Both the position numbers and the translations under genes were made by a program. 48,070 nucleotides of DNA from the NCBI GenBank assembly GCA_030525245.1, contig JAUNFB010000009.1, positions 1 through 48,070 on the forward strand, in the 5' to 3' direction. The DNA comes from Erysipelotrichia bacterium (GTDB taxonomy: Bacteria > Bacillota_I > Bacilli_A > Erysipelotrichales > Erysipelotrichaceae). The notes beneath the pieces were generated by a model. That model was not told the origin of the DNA. It saw only the letters and a list, made by a program, of their open reading frames with translations, and searched no databases. Every line of letters starts with the position of its first letter. The stretch's first letter is position 1. Below, in pieces: positions 40,912 through 48,070 of the stretch.

Positions 40912-43641
40912 ATGGCGGAAAAGACAAGGAAACTAATAGAAGAAAAAATTGTAGAATATACAAACGAATTTTGTTTTGGCAAAGTAGTCAAAAATGATGC
41001 ATCAGCAATTGCAGGTCAGTTGTATATTTCACGCTCACTGGCCTCAAATTATCTAAATGAGATGTATCAAAAATCCAAATTATTAAAAATTAATACTCGA
41101 CCGGTTCTTTTTTTGGATAAAAAAACAATTGAAAAAGTGTTTAAGATTCACTTAAGCGAGTGTGAGTTTGATTGTATTGAAGATTTGATGGAACTGATAG
41201 ATAATAAAAAGGTTAGTAAAGGAAGTTTTATTAAAGCATGTGGATATGATGGCTCATTGAATTATATAATTAATCGTATGCAGAGTGCTGTAAAATACCC
41301 GCCATATGGACTGCCTATTTTGCTGTTAGGGAATATTGGGGTCGGCAAGAGTTTTTTAGCAGAATTATTGGCTCGCTATTGCATTGATGAAGAATTGGCT
41401 GATAGTTCTAAAGTAATGAAATTGTATTTTAATGAAGTCGACAGCATTCAAACTGTCAACAGAAAACTATTTGGAAAATATAATTCAGAATCAAAGAAAA
41501 TTGAAGGAGGCTTGCTGAGTAAGTGTGATAACGGATTTTTGATTTTAGAAGATATTCAAAAATGTAATGATGATACTTTGAAGAAACTTGTTGATTATTT
41601 CAAAAAGGGTTATTATAAAGTTGAAGGTTGTGCGCAAAAATTGTCTGCACATTGTCGGATTGTATTGACTTCTTCTTATGAAAATAGTAATCAACAATGG
41701 TTGGAAAAAGAAATCCCAATAGTTTGCTCGATACCTTCATTACACGAAAGACCATATATTGAAAGAGAGAATATTGTTGTAAATCAATTTATTGATGAGG
41801 AAAAAAGAATAGGGAAAATGATCCTAATTTCTAATCAAGTATTTTATAATTTGGTTCATTATGAATATCAGGCAAATATCAAAGAACTTCAAGCTGTAAT
41901 TAAATCTGCTTGTTCTGATGCTTACGATGCAGACAATGACAAGATAATTGTCAATTCACATTCGCTGCCTAATAGTTTTTTCTTTTTAGAAAATCATAGA
42001 CCGTTTATTTTGGATGAGTCAAATTTGATTGAGATTGATCAGTATAATAGCGAAGAGTATAAAGAACCAACCTTAGTTTATATGGATATTCTATTATCAT
42101 TGTTTAAGTCATATCAAAATAATGAAATTGATGAGTCAGTTTTTATGGAAGAAAGCTTTGACCGAATGAATGATTATTATAATTATATCGCATTTGAAAA
42201 GCAATTTGAAAATATACGAATTAAATCTTTTGAAAACAGTTTAAATCATATAGTTGATTATCTTTTTGATCAAAATCAAACAGTATTGCCTTCGTCTTGT
42301 GTTCATGTAATAGCTAAAGCAATTTATAACTATATTTATAATCGAGCAGTGATAGATAATTGGGAAAATGAAAATAATGATACATTAGTTTCTTTAAAAA
42401 AATATTTACAGATACGATATTTTAAATCATTTAAGTACGCTGAAAGTTTTGTCGATGAGATTAAAATGGTTTTTGATATTGAATTGGATGTGCCTGATTT
42501 GATTTTCATATTTTTTAATATTCATTTTTATAATCGTGATTTTGATGAATTAAATTATTGCTGTTTAATTATTGCTCATGGTTATTCCACCGCTTCATCA
42601 ATTGCAGACAGTGTTAATAAAATGGTAGGCATGCATATTTATGATAGTATTGATATGCCTCTAAATACAGGATTCGATGAAATTCTTCAACGAGCGGAAA
42701 AATATTTTAATTCAATAAAAAATTGTTATAATTTTATAATACTGATTGATATGGGGTCACTTGAGCAAATCGACAAATTGAATGTTAATAAGGAGAGCAT
42801 CAATTTGGGAATTATTGATAACGTCAATACTAAATTGGCACTAGACATAGCTATGAAAGTTAAATCATCAATAAGTATTGATGAAATAGTCACAGATAAT
42901 TGTTGTAAAAATAATTTGAGCAGTTATAAACTGTACATGCGAGCAAAAAAAGAAAATATAATTTTATTTACTACAGAAGTTGGAGAAACAGCTAGTGAAA
43001 GGATTGTACGCTTGTTTAAGAATAGCATTCCAAAATCATGTGCAATCAATATTATGACCTATTCTTATGCTAAGTTGAAACAGAACGGAAATAATGATGA
43101 AATATTTAAACAAAAAAATGTAATATTGATAATCGGCCTAACGAAATCAGACAACTTGGATGTTCCGTTTATGTCTTTAGAAGATATTGTTGCTTTCAGT
43201 GATTTTGATTTAATTACTTCCACTTTTTCACCATACATTGATATAGAAGATATGAAAATATTTAACAAAAATTTAGTAAAGAATTTTTCGCTTTCTAGTA
43301 TTATGGATAACGTCACAATTTTAAACGCATCTGTCTTGTTGGAAGTTATCGAAAAGTCTTTGACAAAATTAGAAAAGAACTATAATGCTGTAATTCCTAA
43401 CAAAATTAAAGTCGGTATATATATTCATGTTAGTTCGCTTGTGGAAAGAATTGTAATGAAACAGACGGAAAGCAGTCTTCCTTCTGTGCAGGAAAATAGC
43501 CAGCAATTTAAGAAGTTCAGTAAAATATTTAGCGATTCGTTTAATGAAGTTAGTGAATATTATAATATTCGTTTCCCTAATAATGAGATATTTTACTTAT
43601 ATAATTATTTATTGAAATATATCATTGAAAATGAAAGTTAG
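40912..43641 (+). CDS. LevR-like PTS-regulated transcription factor (AAA + PRD + EIIA-Man + PRD)
   Basis: 909 residues. N-terminal helix-turn-helix (about 15-65: ASAIAGQLYISRSLASNYLNEM). AAA+ domain at about 110-340 with Walker A LGNIGVGKS and Walker B-like FLILEDIQ. First PRD at about 430-530. EIIA-Man-like domain from about 545 with IIAHGYSTASS (phosphorylatable His). An EIIB-like region follows, then a second PRD at about 805-909. This is the LevR/ManR layout. The sigma-54 contact motif GAFTGA is replaced by FGKYNSES. ATG 40912 is chosen (GGAGAG upstream). It presumably senses PTS flux and controls the next operon and the divergent gene. Confidence 0.85.
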   Translation: MAEKTRKLIEEKIVEYTNEFCFGKVVKNDASAIAGQLYISRSLASNYLNEMYQKSKLLKINTRPVLFLDKKTIEKVFKIHLSECEFDCIEDLMELIDNKKVSKGSFIKACGYDGSLNYIINRMQSAVKYPPYGLPILLLGNIGVGKSFLAELLARYCIDEELADSSKVMKLYFNEVDSIQTVNRKLFGKYNSESKKIEGGLLSKCDNGFLILEDIQKCNDDTLKKLVDYFKKGYYKVEGCAQKLSAHCRIVLTSSYENSNQQWLEKEIPIVCSIPSLHERPYIERENIVVNQFIDEEKRIGKMILISNQVFYNLVHYEYQANIKELQAVIKSACSDAYDADNDKIIVNSHSLPNSFFFLENHRPFILDESNLIEIDQYNSEEYKEPTLVYMDILLSLFKSYQNNEIDESVFMEESFDRMNDYYNYIAFEKQFENIRIKSFENSLNHIVDYLFDQNQTVLPSSCVHVIAKAIYNYIYNRAVIDNWENENNDTLVSLKKYLQIRYFKSFKYAESFVDEIKMVFDIELDVPDLIFIFFNIHFYNRDFDELNYCCLIIAHGYSTASSIADSVNKMVGMHIYDSIDMPLNTGFDEILQRAEKYFNSIKNCYNFIILIDMGSLEQIDKLNVNKESINLGIIDNVNTKLALDIAMKVKSSISIDEIVTDNCCKNNLSSYKLYMRAKKENIILFTTEVGETASERIVRLFKNSIPKSCAINIMTYSYAKLKQNGNNDEIFKQKNVILIIGLTKSDNLDVPFMSLEDIVAFSDFDLITSTFSPYIDIEDMKIFNKNLVKNFSLSSIMDNVTILNASVLLEVIEKSLTKLEKNYNAVIPNKIKVGIYIHVSSLVERIVMKQTESSLPSVQENSQQFKKFSKIFSDSFNEVSEYYNIRFPNNEIFYLYNYLLKYIIENES

Positions 43642-43642
43642 T

Positions 43643-43673
43643 GTAAAAAAAATTAAACACTAATTATTTTTAC
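43643..43673 (+). terminator. Possible terminator after the LevR-like gene
   Basis: GTAAAAAAAATTA (43643-43655) can pair with TAATTATTTTTAC (43661-43673) with one mismatch. Nearly pure A/T, no further U-tract. Weak. Confidence 0.35.
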
Positions 43674-43799
43674 TGTCGAAACCTAAAATTAATGTTTTAT
43701 TACTTTATAAAAGTGCCTAAAAGGTTTGTAACAGAAAAAAATATGATTTATTAATTTAAAATGTTTGCATAGAGCTCATGAAAAGAAAGGATTATGGCC

Positions 43800-44270
43800 A
43801 TGGTAAATTTATTTAGAATTGATTTTAGATTATTGCATTTCCAAACAGCGAATGTTTGGCCGCAAAAAACAGGTTGCAACGAGATAATTGTTGCTAATGA
43901 TTCGGTTGTGAAAGATACAATGAGAATGAGTTTAATGAAAATTAGTGCTCCTCATGGAATTAAACTCAAGATTTGTTCTCTTTCTCAAACAATTGAGTAC
44001 TTATTATCGGAAGAAAGTTCAAATAAAAAAATTGAATTGTTAGTTGATTCACCAAAAGATGCTTTTACTTTGACTGAAAGAGTAGCATATTTAAATGAAA
44101 TTAATGTTGCGTTACTAAAGGGTGGAGAAGGAAAAAGAATGGTAAGTCCCTCGCTCTATTTTTCTGAGGAAGATGAAATGTATTTAAGAAAAATGGCAGA
44201 AAAGGGAATAATAATGGAATCTTATGTTGCTTGTGATGATAAAAAAGTACCGATAGATAAATATTTATAA
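43800..44270 (+). CDS. PTS mannose/fructose/sorbose-family EIIB
   Basis: 156 residues. It transfers phosphate from EIIA to the incoming sugar. The N-terminal active loop is FRIDFRLLHFQ with His13 as phosphorylation site; the family consensus is RIDDRLIHGQ, so Asp and Gly are both replaced by Phe. The rest (EIIVANDSVVKDTMRMSLMKISAPHGIK, LNVGGM-region VALLKGGEGKRMVSPSLYFS) fits. ATG 43800 is better spaced from AAAGG than ATG 43794. First gene of a five-gene operon. Confidence 0.88.
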   Translation: MVNLFRIDFRLLHFQTANVWPQKTGCNEIIVANDSVVKDTMRMSLMKISAPHGIKLKICSLSQTIEYLLSEESSNKKIELLVDSPKDAFTLTERVAYLNEINVALLKGGEGKRMVSPSLYFSEEDEMYLRKMAEKGIIMESYVACDDKKVPIDKYL

Positions 44271-44286
44271 TGTAAGGAGAAAAAAT

Positions 44287-45024
44287 ATGAAAATGGCACT
44301 ACTTTTAGGTTTGGTGTATATCTTTGGATGGTGCGCTGATAATGTATTTGGAGCATCTTATATGCATAGACCTATCATTATTTGTGCGTTAACCGGTTTG
44401 GTTATGGGGCACTTTAATGAAGGTCTTGTAATAGGCGGAACTATGGAATTGGCTTGGATGGGGTTTCTTCCCTATGCTGGAATGATTACAGGTGAAGAAA
44501 GAATTGGAGCAATTTTAGGAACATATTTTGCAATTTCTACGGGAAATTCCTTTGAAGTAGCGATTGCAATTGCTTTGCCAGCAGCAATTTTAGGTGCTAA
44601 TGTATCTACTGCGTGCAATACAGTAGCTAGTTATTATATGCATAAATGTGATAAGTGGGCTGAAGAAGGCGACATTGATAAGATCAATAAAACTCATGTT
44701 GGCTATGGAATTATTAAGTGTACTTTAATGACTTTGGTTGTAATAGCAGCAGTTGATTTGGGTACTGATGCAATATCAACAGCTATTAATGCTATACCAG
44801 AAAGTATTATGAACGGGTTAGGAAAGGCCAGTGATTTGTTACCGGCAGTTGGATTCGCTATGCTAATTAATACAATGTGGGATAAGCGATTCTTCCCATT
44901 ATATTTTGTTGGTTTTGTATTGAGCGCTTATTTGAAGTTGGATGTTATGGCAGTAACGATTTTGGCGTTAGGCTTTGCTTTATTTAGATTATTCTCTATG
45001 GAAGGAGAAACTAACAATGACTAA
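44287..45024 (+). CDS. PTS mannose-family EIIC
   Basis: 245 residues, membrane channel component. Several hydrophobic segments; GLVMGHFNEGLVIGGTMELAWMGFLPYAGMI is the IIC signature near residues 35-70. With IID it moves the sugar across the membrane while IIB phosphorylates it. Good AAGGAG site; overlaps the IID start by eight bases. Confidence 0.92.
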   Translation: MKMALLLGLVYIFGWCADNVFGASYMHRPIIICALTGLVMGHFNEGLVIGGTMELAWMGFLPYAGMITGEERIGAILGTYFAISTGNSFEVAIAIALPAAILGANVSTACNTVASYYMHKCDKWAEEGDIDKINKTHVGYGIIKCTLMTLVVIAAVDLGTDAISTAINAIPESIMNGLGKASDLLPAVGFAMLINTMWDKRFFPLYFVGFVLSAYLKLDVMAVTILALGFALFRLFSMEGETNND

Positions 45025-45835
45025 AAAATTTGATATAACTAATAATGATTTAAATAAAATGTTTTGGCGTTCAATGCCTATTGAATTATCTTATAATAGT
45101 GAGAGAATGCACAATTTATTATATGTATTTACATTGACACCAATTTTGAAAAAAATCTATGCCGATAATCCGGAAGGAATGAGAAATGCTTTAAAAAGAC
45201 ATGTTGAATTCTACAATACAACTCCACAAATTGAGCCTTGGGTTCTAGGTATAACTGCTGCGTTAGAAGTACAAAATGCTGAAAACGATGACACTATGGG
45301 TGAAACAATTACAGCCGTAAAAACAGGATTAATGGGGCCTATATCTGTTATCGGCGATACACTGTTTTTTACAAGTGGATTTAGAGTAATGGCTGCTTCT
45401 GTGGGAGCTACTCTAACAATATCTGGAAATCCCTTAGGATTGTTACTGTATTTTTTGATATTTAATGTACCTAACTATGTTTGCCATTATTATGGAATTC
45501 ATGCCGGATATAAATTGGGAACATCTTTTATTGAAAAAATCATGGCATCAGGTTTATTGCAAAAAATAACGGATGTAGCACTTATTGTTGGTATGATGGT
45601 ATTGGGCACCTTGACTTCCTCTTATGTATATTTATCAACAAATATTCGTATTGTATATGATCAAGCTTCGATTGATTTACAGGCAATTTTGGACGGTATA
45701 TGCCCAAATTTGTTGCCGATCAGTGTTACACTGTTATTTGCCTGGTTAATGCGTAAGAAAAATGTCAATGCTACATTGTTGATGATTATAGTTATAGTAG
45801 TCGGTATAGTATTGGGAACTATTGGTATTATTTAA
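45017..45835 (+). CDS. PTS mannose-family EIID
   Basis: 272 residues from ATG 45017 (AAGGAG upstream); an upstream in-frame start would lie deep in IIC. Opening KMFWRSMPIELSYNSERMHNLLYVFTLTPILKKIY, then RHVEFYNTTPQIEPWVLGITAALE and MGPISVIGDTLFF are diagnostic of IID. C-terminal membrane helices follow. Overlaps the next gene by one base. Confidence 0.93.
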   Translation: MTKKFDITNNDLNKMFWRSMPIELSYNSERMHNLLYVFTLTPILKKIYADNPEGMRNALKRHVEFYNTTPQIEPWVLGITAALEVQNAENDDTMGETITAVKTGLMGPISVIGDTLFFTSGFRVMAASVGATLTISGNPLGLLLYFLIFNVPNYVCHYYGIHAGYKLGTSFIEKIMASGLLQKITDVALIVGMMVLGTLTSSYVYLSTNIRIVYDQASIDLQAILDGICPNLLPISVTLLFAWLMRKKNVNATLLMIIVIVVGIVLGTIGII

Positions 45836-46932
45836 TGCAAGAGAACAATAAATTATTAGAATGCCTAAGAGAAATAAAACCAACTGTTCGAGATATTTTA
45901 GATAAAAGAGAGATTATAACACGAGAGTTTGTCTCTCTTTTTTCCAAAAAGAATATCAAAAAGATTTATTTTAGTGGACAAGCTAGTGGAATTTATGTGG
46001 CATTAATGCTTAAAAACTTTGTTGAAAATATACTACATATAGAGGTAAGTATAACCAATCCCTTTGAATTCAATGAATATGAAGATTTTAATGTCAATTC
46101 TGTCTATGCCACTGAACAACTTTGTTTGATTTGCCCAGCACATTCTGGCTCTACCACAGGACCAATAAAAATGGCGGAAAAATGTCAGAAAAAAGGTATT
46201 TCGGTTGTTTGTACAACGATAGATATTAACTCGCCTTTGGCTCATAATTCAGATGTAATTATTTACAAATACTGTGGCAATGAAGAAAGCTATATTGAAA
46301 CAAAAACACATTTTGCTTCCCTTGTTTGTTTATTTTTGTGCTTTATTGATTATGCCTTTTTTAGCAATAAAATATCTAAAATAGAATATGAAAAATATAT
46401 AATTCAGTTAAGCGATTCAATAAACAACTTGGATACAGTGATCGAAAAAACTATTGCTTGGTATAAAGAAAATGAAAAAATATTTCATAATGTTAACATG
46501 ATACGTTATGTTGCGTATGGTGAATTTCAAGGGGTCGCCTTGGAAGGCGGACTTAAAATAGCAGAAACAACACATATAGCTTGTTTGTATTATGAACTGG
46601 AAGAGTTTATGCATCGTTCAACAACTCAAATTAATGACCAATCATGCATAGTTATTATTGGAGGCCAATGTCAATTTACGAATAGAGTTCATGAGTTGAT
46701 TTCATGGTGTGAACAATATAGCAATAAGGTTATTGTTATTTCATCCAATGACGATATAATTGGAAGAAATATACTAACAATTAAAAGCAAGGATGCACCT
46801 TATTTCTCTGTATTGGAATATTTAATTTCATTGGAGGTATTAGCTTATTGTTTATCTCAGACAAGGAATGTCAGTGTCATTGAATGTACTAATGATGGAG
46901 CTTCTGCAATGTTGCATACACATATAAGTTAA
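45835..46932 (+). CDS. SIS-domain sugar-phosphate enzyme (FrlB/GlmS-isomerase/deglycase-like)
   Basis: 365 residues with two SIS domains. SIS1: KKIYFSGQASGIYVALML and CPAHSGSTTGPIKMAEKCQKKG (sugar-phosphate-binding Ser/Thr loop). SIS2: ALEGGLKIAETTHIACLYYELEEFMHRSTTQIND, where the Glu and His correspond to the isomerase/deglycase active site, then VIVISSNDD. Such proteins encoded with mannose-family PTS act on amino-sugar phosphates or deglycate fructosamine/glucosamine-type adduct phosphates (FrlB, GfrE/GfrF). Which of these applies here is undecided. Confidence 0.82.
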   Translation: MQENNKLLECLREIKPTVRDILDKREIITREFVSLFSKKNIKKIYFSGQASGIYVALMLKNFVENILHIEVSITNPFEFNEYEDFNVNSVYATEQLCLICPAHSGSTTGPIKMAEKCQKKGISVVCTTIDINSPLAHNSDVIIYKYCGNEESYIETKTHFASLVCLFLCFIDYAFFSNKISKIEYEKYIIQLSDSINNLDTVIEKTIAWYKENEKIFHNVNMIRYVAYGEFQGVALEGGLKIAETTHIACLYYELEEFMHRSTTQINDQSCIVIIGGQCQFTNRVHELISWCEQYSNKVIVISSNDDIIGRNILTIKSKDAPYFSVLEYLISLEVLAYCLSQTRNVSVIECTNDGASAMLHTHIS

Positions 46933-46943
46933 GGAGCAAAAAT

Positions 46944-47321
46944 ATGAAATATATTATAGCCAGTCATGGAAAAATGGCTTGGGGAATGAAAAAAACAATC
47001 GAGATGTTGATTGGTGAAAGAGAAGATTTGTTTGCGTTGACTGCTTATGTAGAAAGTCAAGACTTTCTGGTAGAGGTCAAAACATTATTAAAAAAATTTG
47101 CGAAAGATGAATTAATTTATATTTTTACCGATATTTTAGGTGGTAGTGTAAGTCAAACGATTGCGATGATTTTAAGTGAATATAATATACAATTGATAAG
47201 TGGAGTGAATTTGCCTTTGGTTTTGCAAATAATATTGCGTGATGAGTCACTTTCGGATGAAGAAATAGATAAATTAGTTGAACAAGCTCGACAACAAATT
47301 ATACATGTTAATAAAATATGA
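46944..47321 (+). CDS. PTS mannose-family EIIA
   Basis: 125 residues. KYIIASHGKMAWGMKKTIEMLIG contains the phosphorylatable His8; IYIFTDILGGSVSQTIAMIL and SGVNLPLVLQII are IIA-Man features. It accepts phosphate from HPr and passes it to IIB, and probably to the LevR-like regulator. Unusually it is last in the operon, after the SIS enzyme. Confidence 0.92.
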   Translation: MKYIIASHGKMAWGMKKTIEMLIGEREDLFALTAYVESQDFLVEVKTLLKKFAKDELIYIFTDILGGSVSQTIAMILSEYNIQLISGVNLPLVLQIILRDESLSDEEIDKLVEQARQQIIHVNKI

Positions 47322-47396
47322 AATGGTTAAGATTAAATCTTGGCTTTCATAAAAAATATCTCTCAATGAGGGAAAAAAATAAAATAAGATGAAGAA

Positions 47397-47422
47397 AAAA
47401 CAGTGAAAATATCACTGTTTTT
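47397..47422 (+). terminator. Terminator of the PTS operon
   Basis: AAAACAGTGA (47397-47406) pairs with TCACTGTTTT (47412-47421), loop AAATA, with T-run. Confidence 0.92.
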
Positions 47423-47880
47423 ATGTTGGGTGATGGTGTATAACACATAGGATTATGTATCCCTATGTATGGAAACCCTATGTTGCTTAATTGTATTGCC
47501 AATATTCCTTCTTTCGGTAATGTATTAAAAAAAATTAAAGGTGTTTCTTGCGTGTGCTGACAGTAAGCAAATAACTATTCTTCAGAATGAGTATAAAACT
47601 TAATTAAACGAGCTTTTATAGGAAAGGTATGTGATGATTCTTTAAATCGGATGTATCTGTACGACAATTGCTTAAAGTGCTTTCCTTTATACGATAATAA
47701 ATAAGGTAGTTCTACAATATAATCTATCTTCAAAACTGAAAGATATTATAAGATATAAATATTGAATGTTTTTAGACTTAATTGCTCATATGATTATCTA
47801 TGAGAATACTGTATCTCAATATTATCCGGAATATGCTTATAATTATCCGCCATATTTACGGGAGAGATGAAAATATACAG
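47423..47880. other. Intergenic stretch without supported gene
   Basis: About 460 bases. A 34-codon frame (begins MFLDLIAHMII, ends YNYPPYLRER, 47767-47871) has no ribosome site. CCCTATG-type words recur around 47450-47475. I cannot assign anything. Confidence 0.4.
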
Positions 47881-47883
47881 TGA

Positions 47884-48070
47884 TTCATCGATATCTTCAT
47901 ATCTTCATATTTTCATGAATTGACAGAAGATGACATTATGGAGTTTATAAACAGATGGAGTAGCGATAGAAATAATAATGATAAGATTTATTCAAGTGAG
48001 TCAATAAAATCGAAAAAATCGGAGACAGTTATTACATGGAATCCACTCATAAATTATTCTGCAGCAACAA
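47884..48070 (+). other. Open frame running off the right edge, unidentified
   Basis: After a TGA at 47881 the frame stays open to the window end, reading FHELTEDDIMEFINRWSSDRNNN and then a Ser/Lys-rich part. Possible starts are TTG 47920 or ATG 47938, neither with a clear ribosome site. Protein-like composition but no recognised family; it could be a gene remnant or the beginning of a real gene. Confidence 0.25.

Noticed and set aside
43642-43799. A sigma-54 (-24/-12) promoter before the PTS operon
   Set aside because: TTGCAT at 43764 resembles a -12 element but there is no GG at the required distance upstream.
1-48070. CRISPR array or rRNA genes
   Set aside because: No regularly spaced repeats and no rRNA signature sequences were seen.

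Overview
This window is a chromosomal segment of an AT-rich Bacillota (Firmicute). The closest fit is a gut-type lineage related to Erysipelotrichia/Mollicutes, but this is inferred from gene order and not proven. The ribosomal super-operon has the Bacilli/Mollicutes layout: rpsD is absent from the alpha part, rpmJ-rpsM-rpsK-rpoA-rplQ is compact, S14 is the short zinc form, and both rpmD (L30) and map are missing from their usual places. TGA ends several intact genes and all Trp codons I checked are TGG, so the standard bacterial code applies.

Left flank (1-12,500). It starts with a partial AAA ATPase gene on the minus strand. Its codons are GC-rich, unlike everything else here, and it is probably acquired. 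Next come an Fe-S-type flavoprotein, lysS under a T-box leader (a LysRS fused to a C-terminal tRNA-binding domain), and an MBL-fold hydrolase. These are followed by a MarR-ABC-ABC drug-exporter operon, tRNA-Arg(TCT) and a DEDDh exonuclease with a BRCT domain. Broken genes are scattered between them: an unidentified minus-strand frame with two internal stops, a Fic-domain gene that has lost exactly its catalytic motif, and a frameshifted XRE regulator. This is a decaying accessory zone.

Core (12,500-26,360). The S10-spc-alpha cluster runs from rpsJ to rplQ, including secY, adk, infA, rpmJ and rpoA. It has one clear promoter and leader at the front and a perfect intrinsic terminator at the end.

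Middle (26,400-38,700). An unusual 825-residue protein joins an adenosine/AMP-deaminase-like domain to a C-terminal DprA/SLOG-like Rossmannoid domain, and lies next to a DUF2804 gene. This is the best candidate in the window for undescribed biology. It is followed by a PPC/DUF296 gene paired with a small membrane protein, a type II glycerate kinase that may be leaderless, tRNA-Gln(CTG) and a stand-alone E2/CAT-fold protein. Then come the ECF transporter module ecfA1-ecfA2-ecfT with truA, whose last codons lie inside tRNA-Leu(GAG), and an M13 zinc peptidase.

Right flank (38,700-48,070). A 5'-truncated, multiply broken group II intron (reverse transcriptase plus 3' RNA domains) ends five bases from a NagB-like sugar-phosphate isomerase gene. 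Divergent from that gene is a LevR-like PTS regulator, followed by a mannose-family PTS operon (IIB, IIC, IID, SIS-domain sugar-phosphate enzyme, IIA). Together they look like an uptake and breakdown system for an amino sugar or sugar-amine adduct. The regulator has lost the sigma-54-contacting GAFTGA motif, and the NagB-like enzyme and IIB carry active-site substitutions. The last ~650 bases contain no convincing gene apart from an open frame running off the window.
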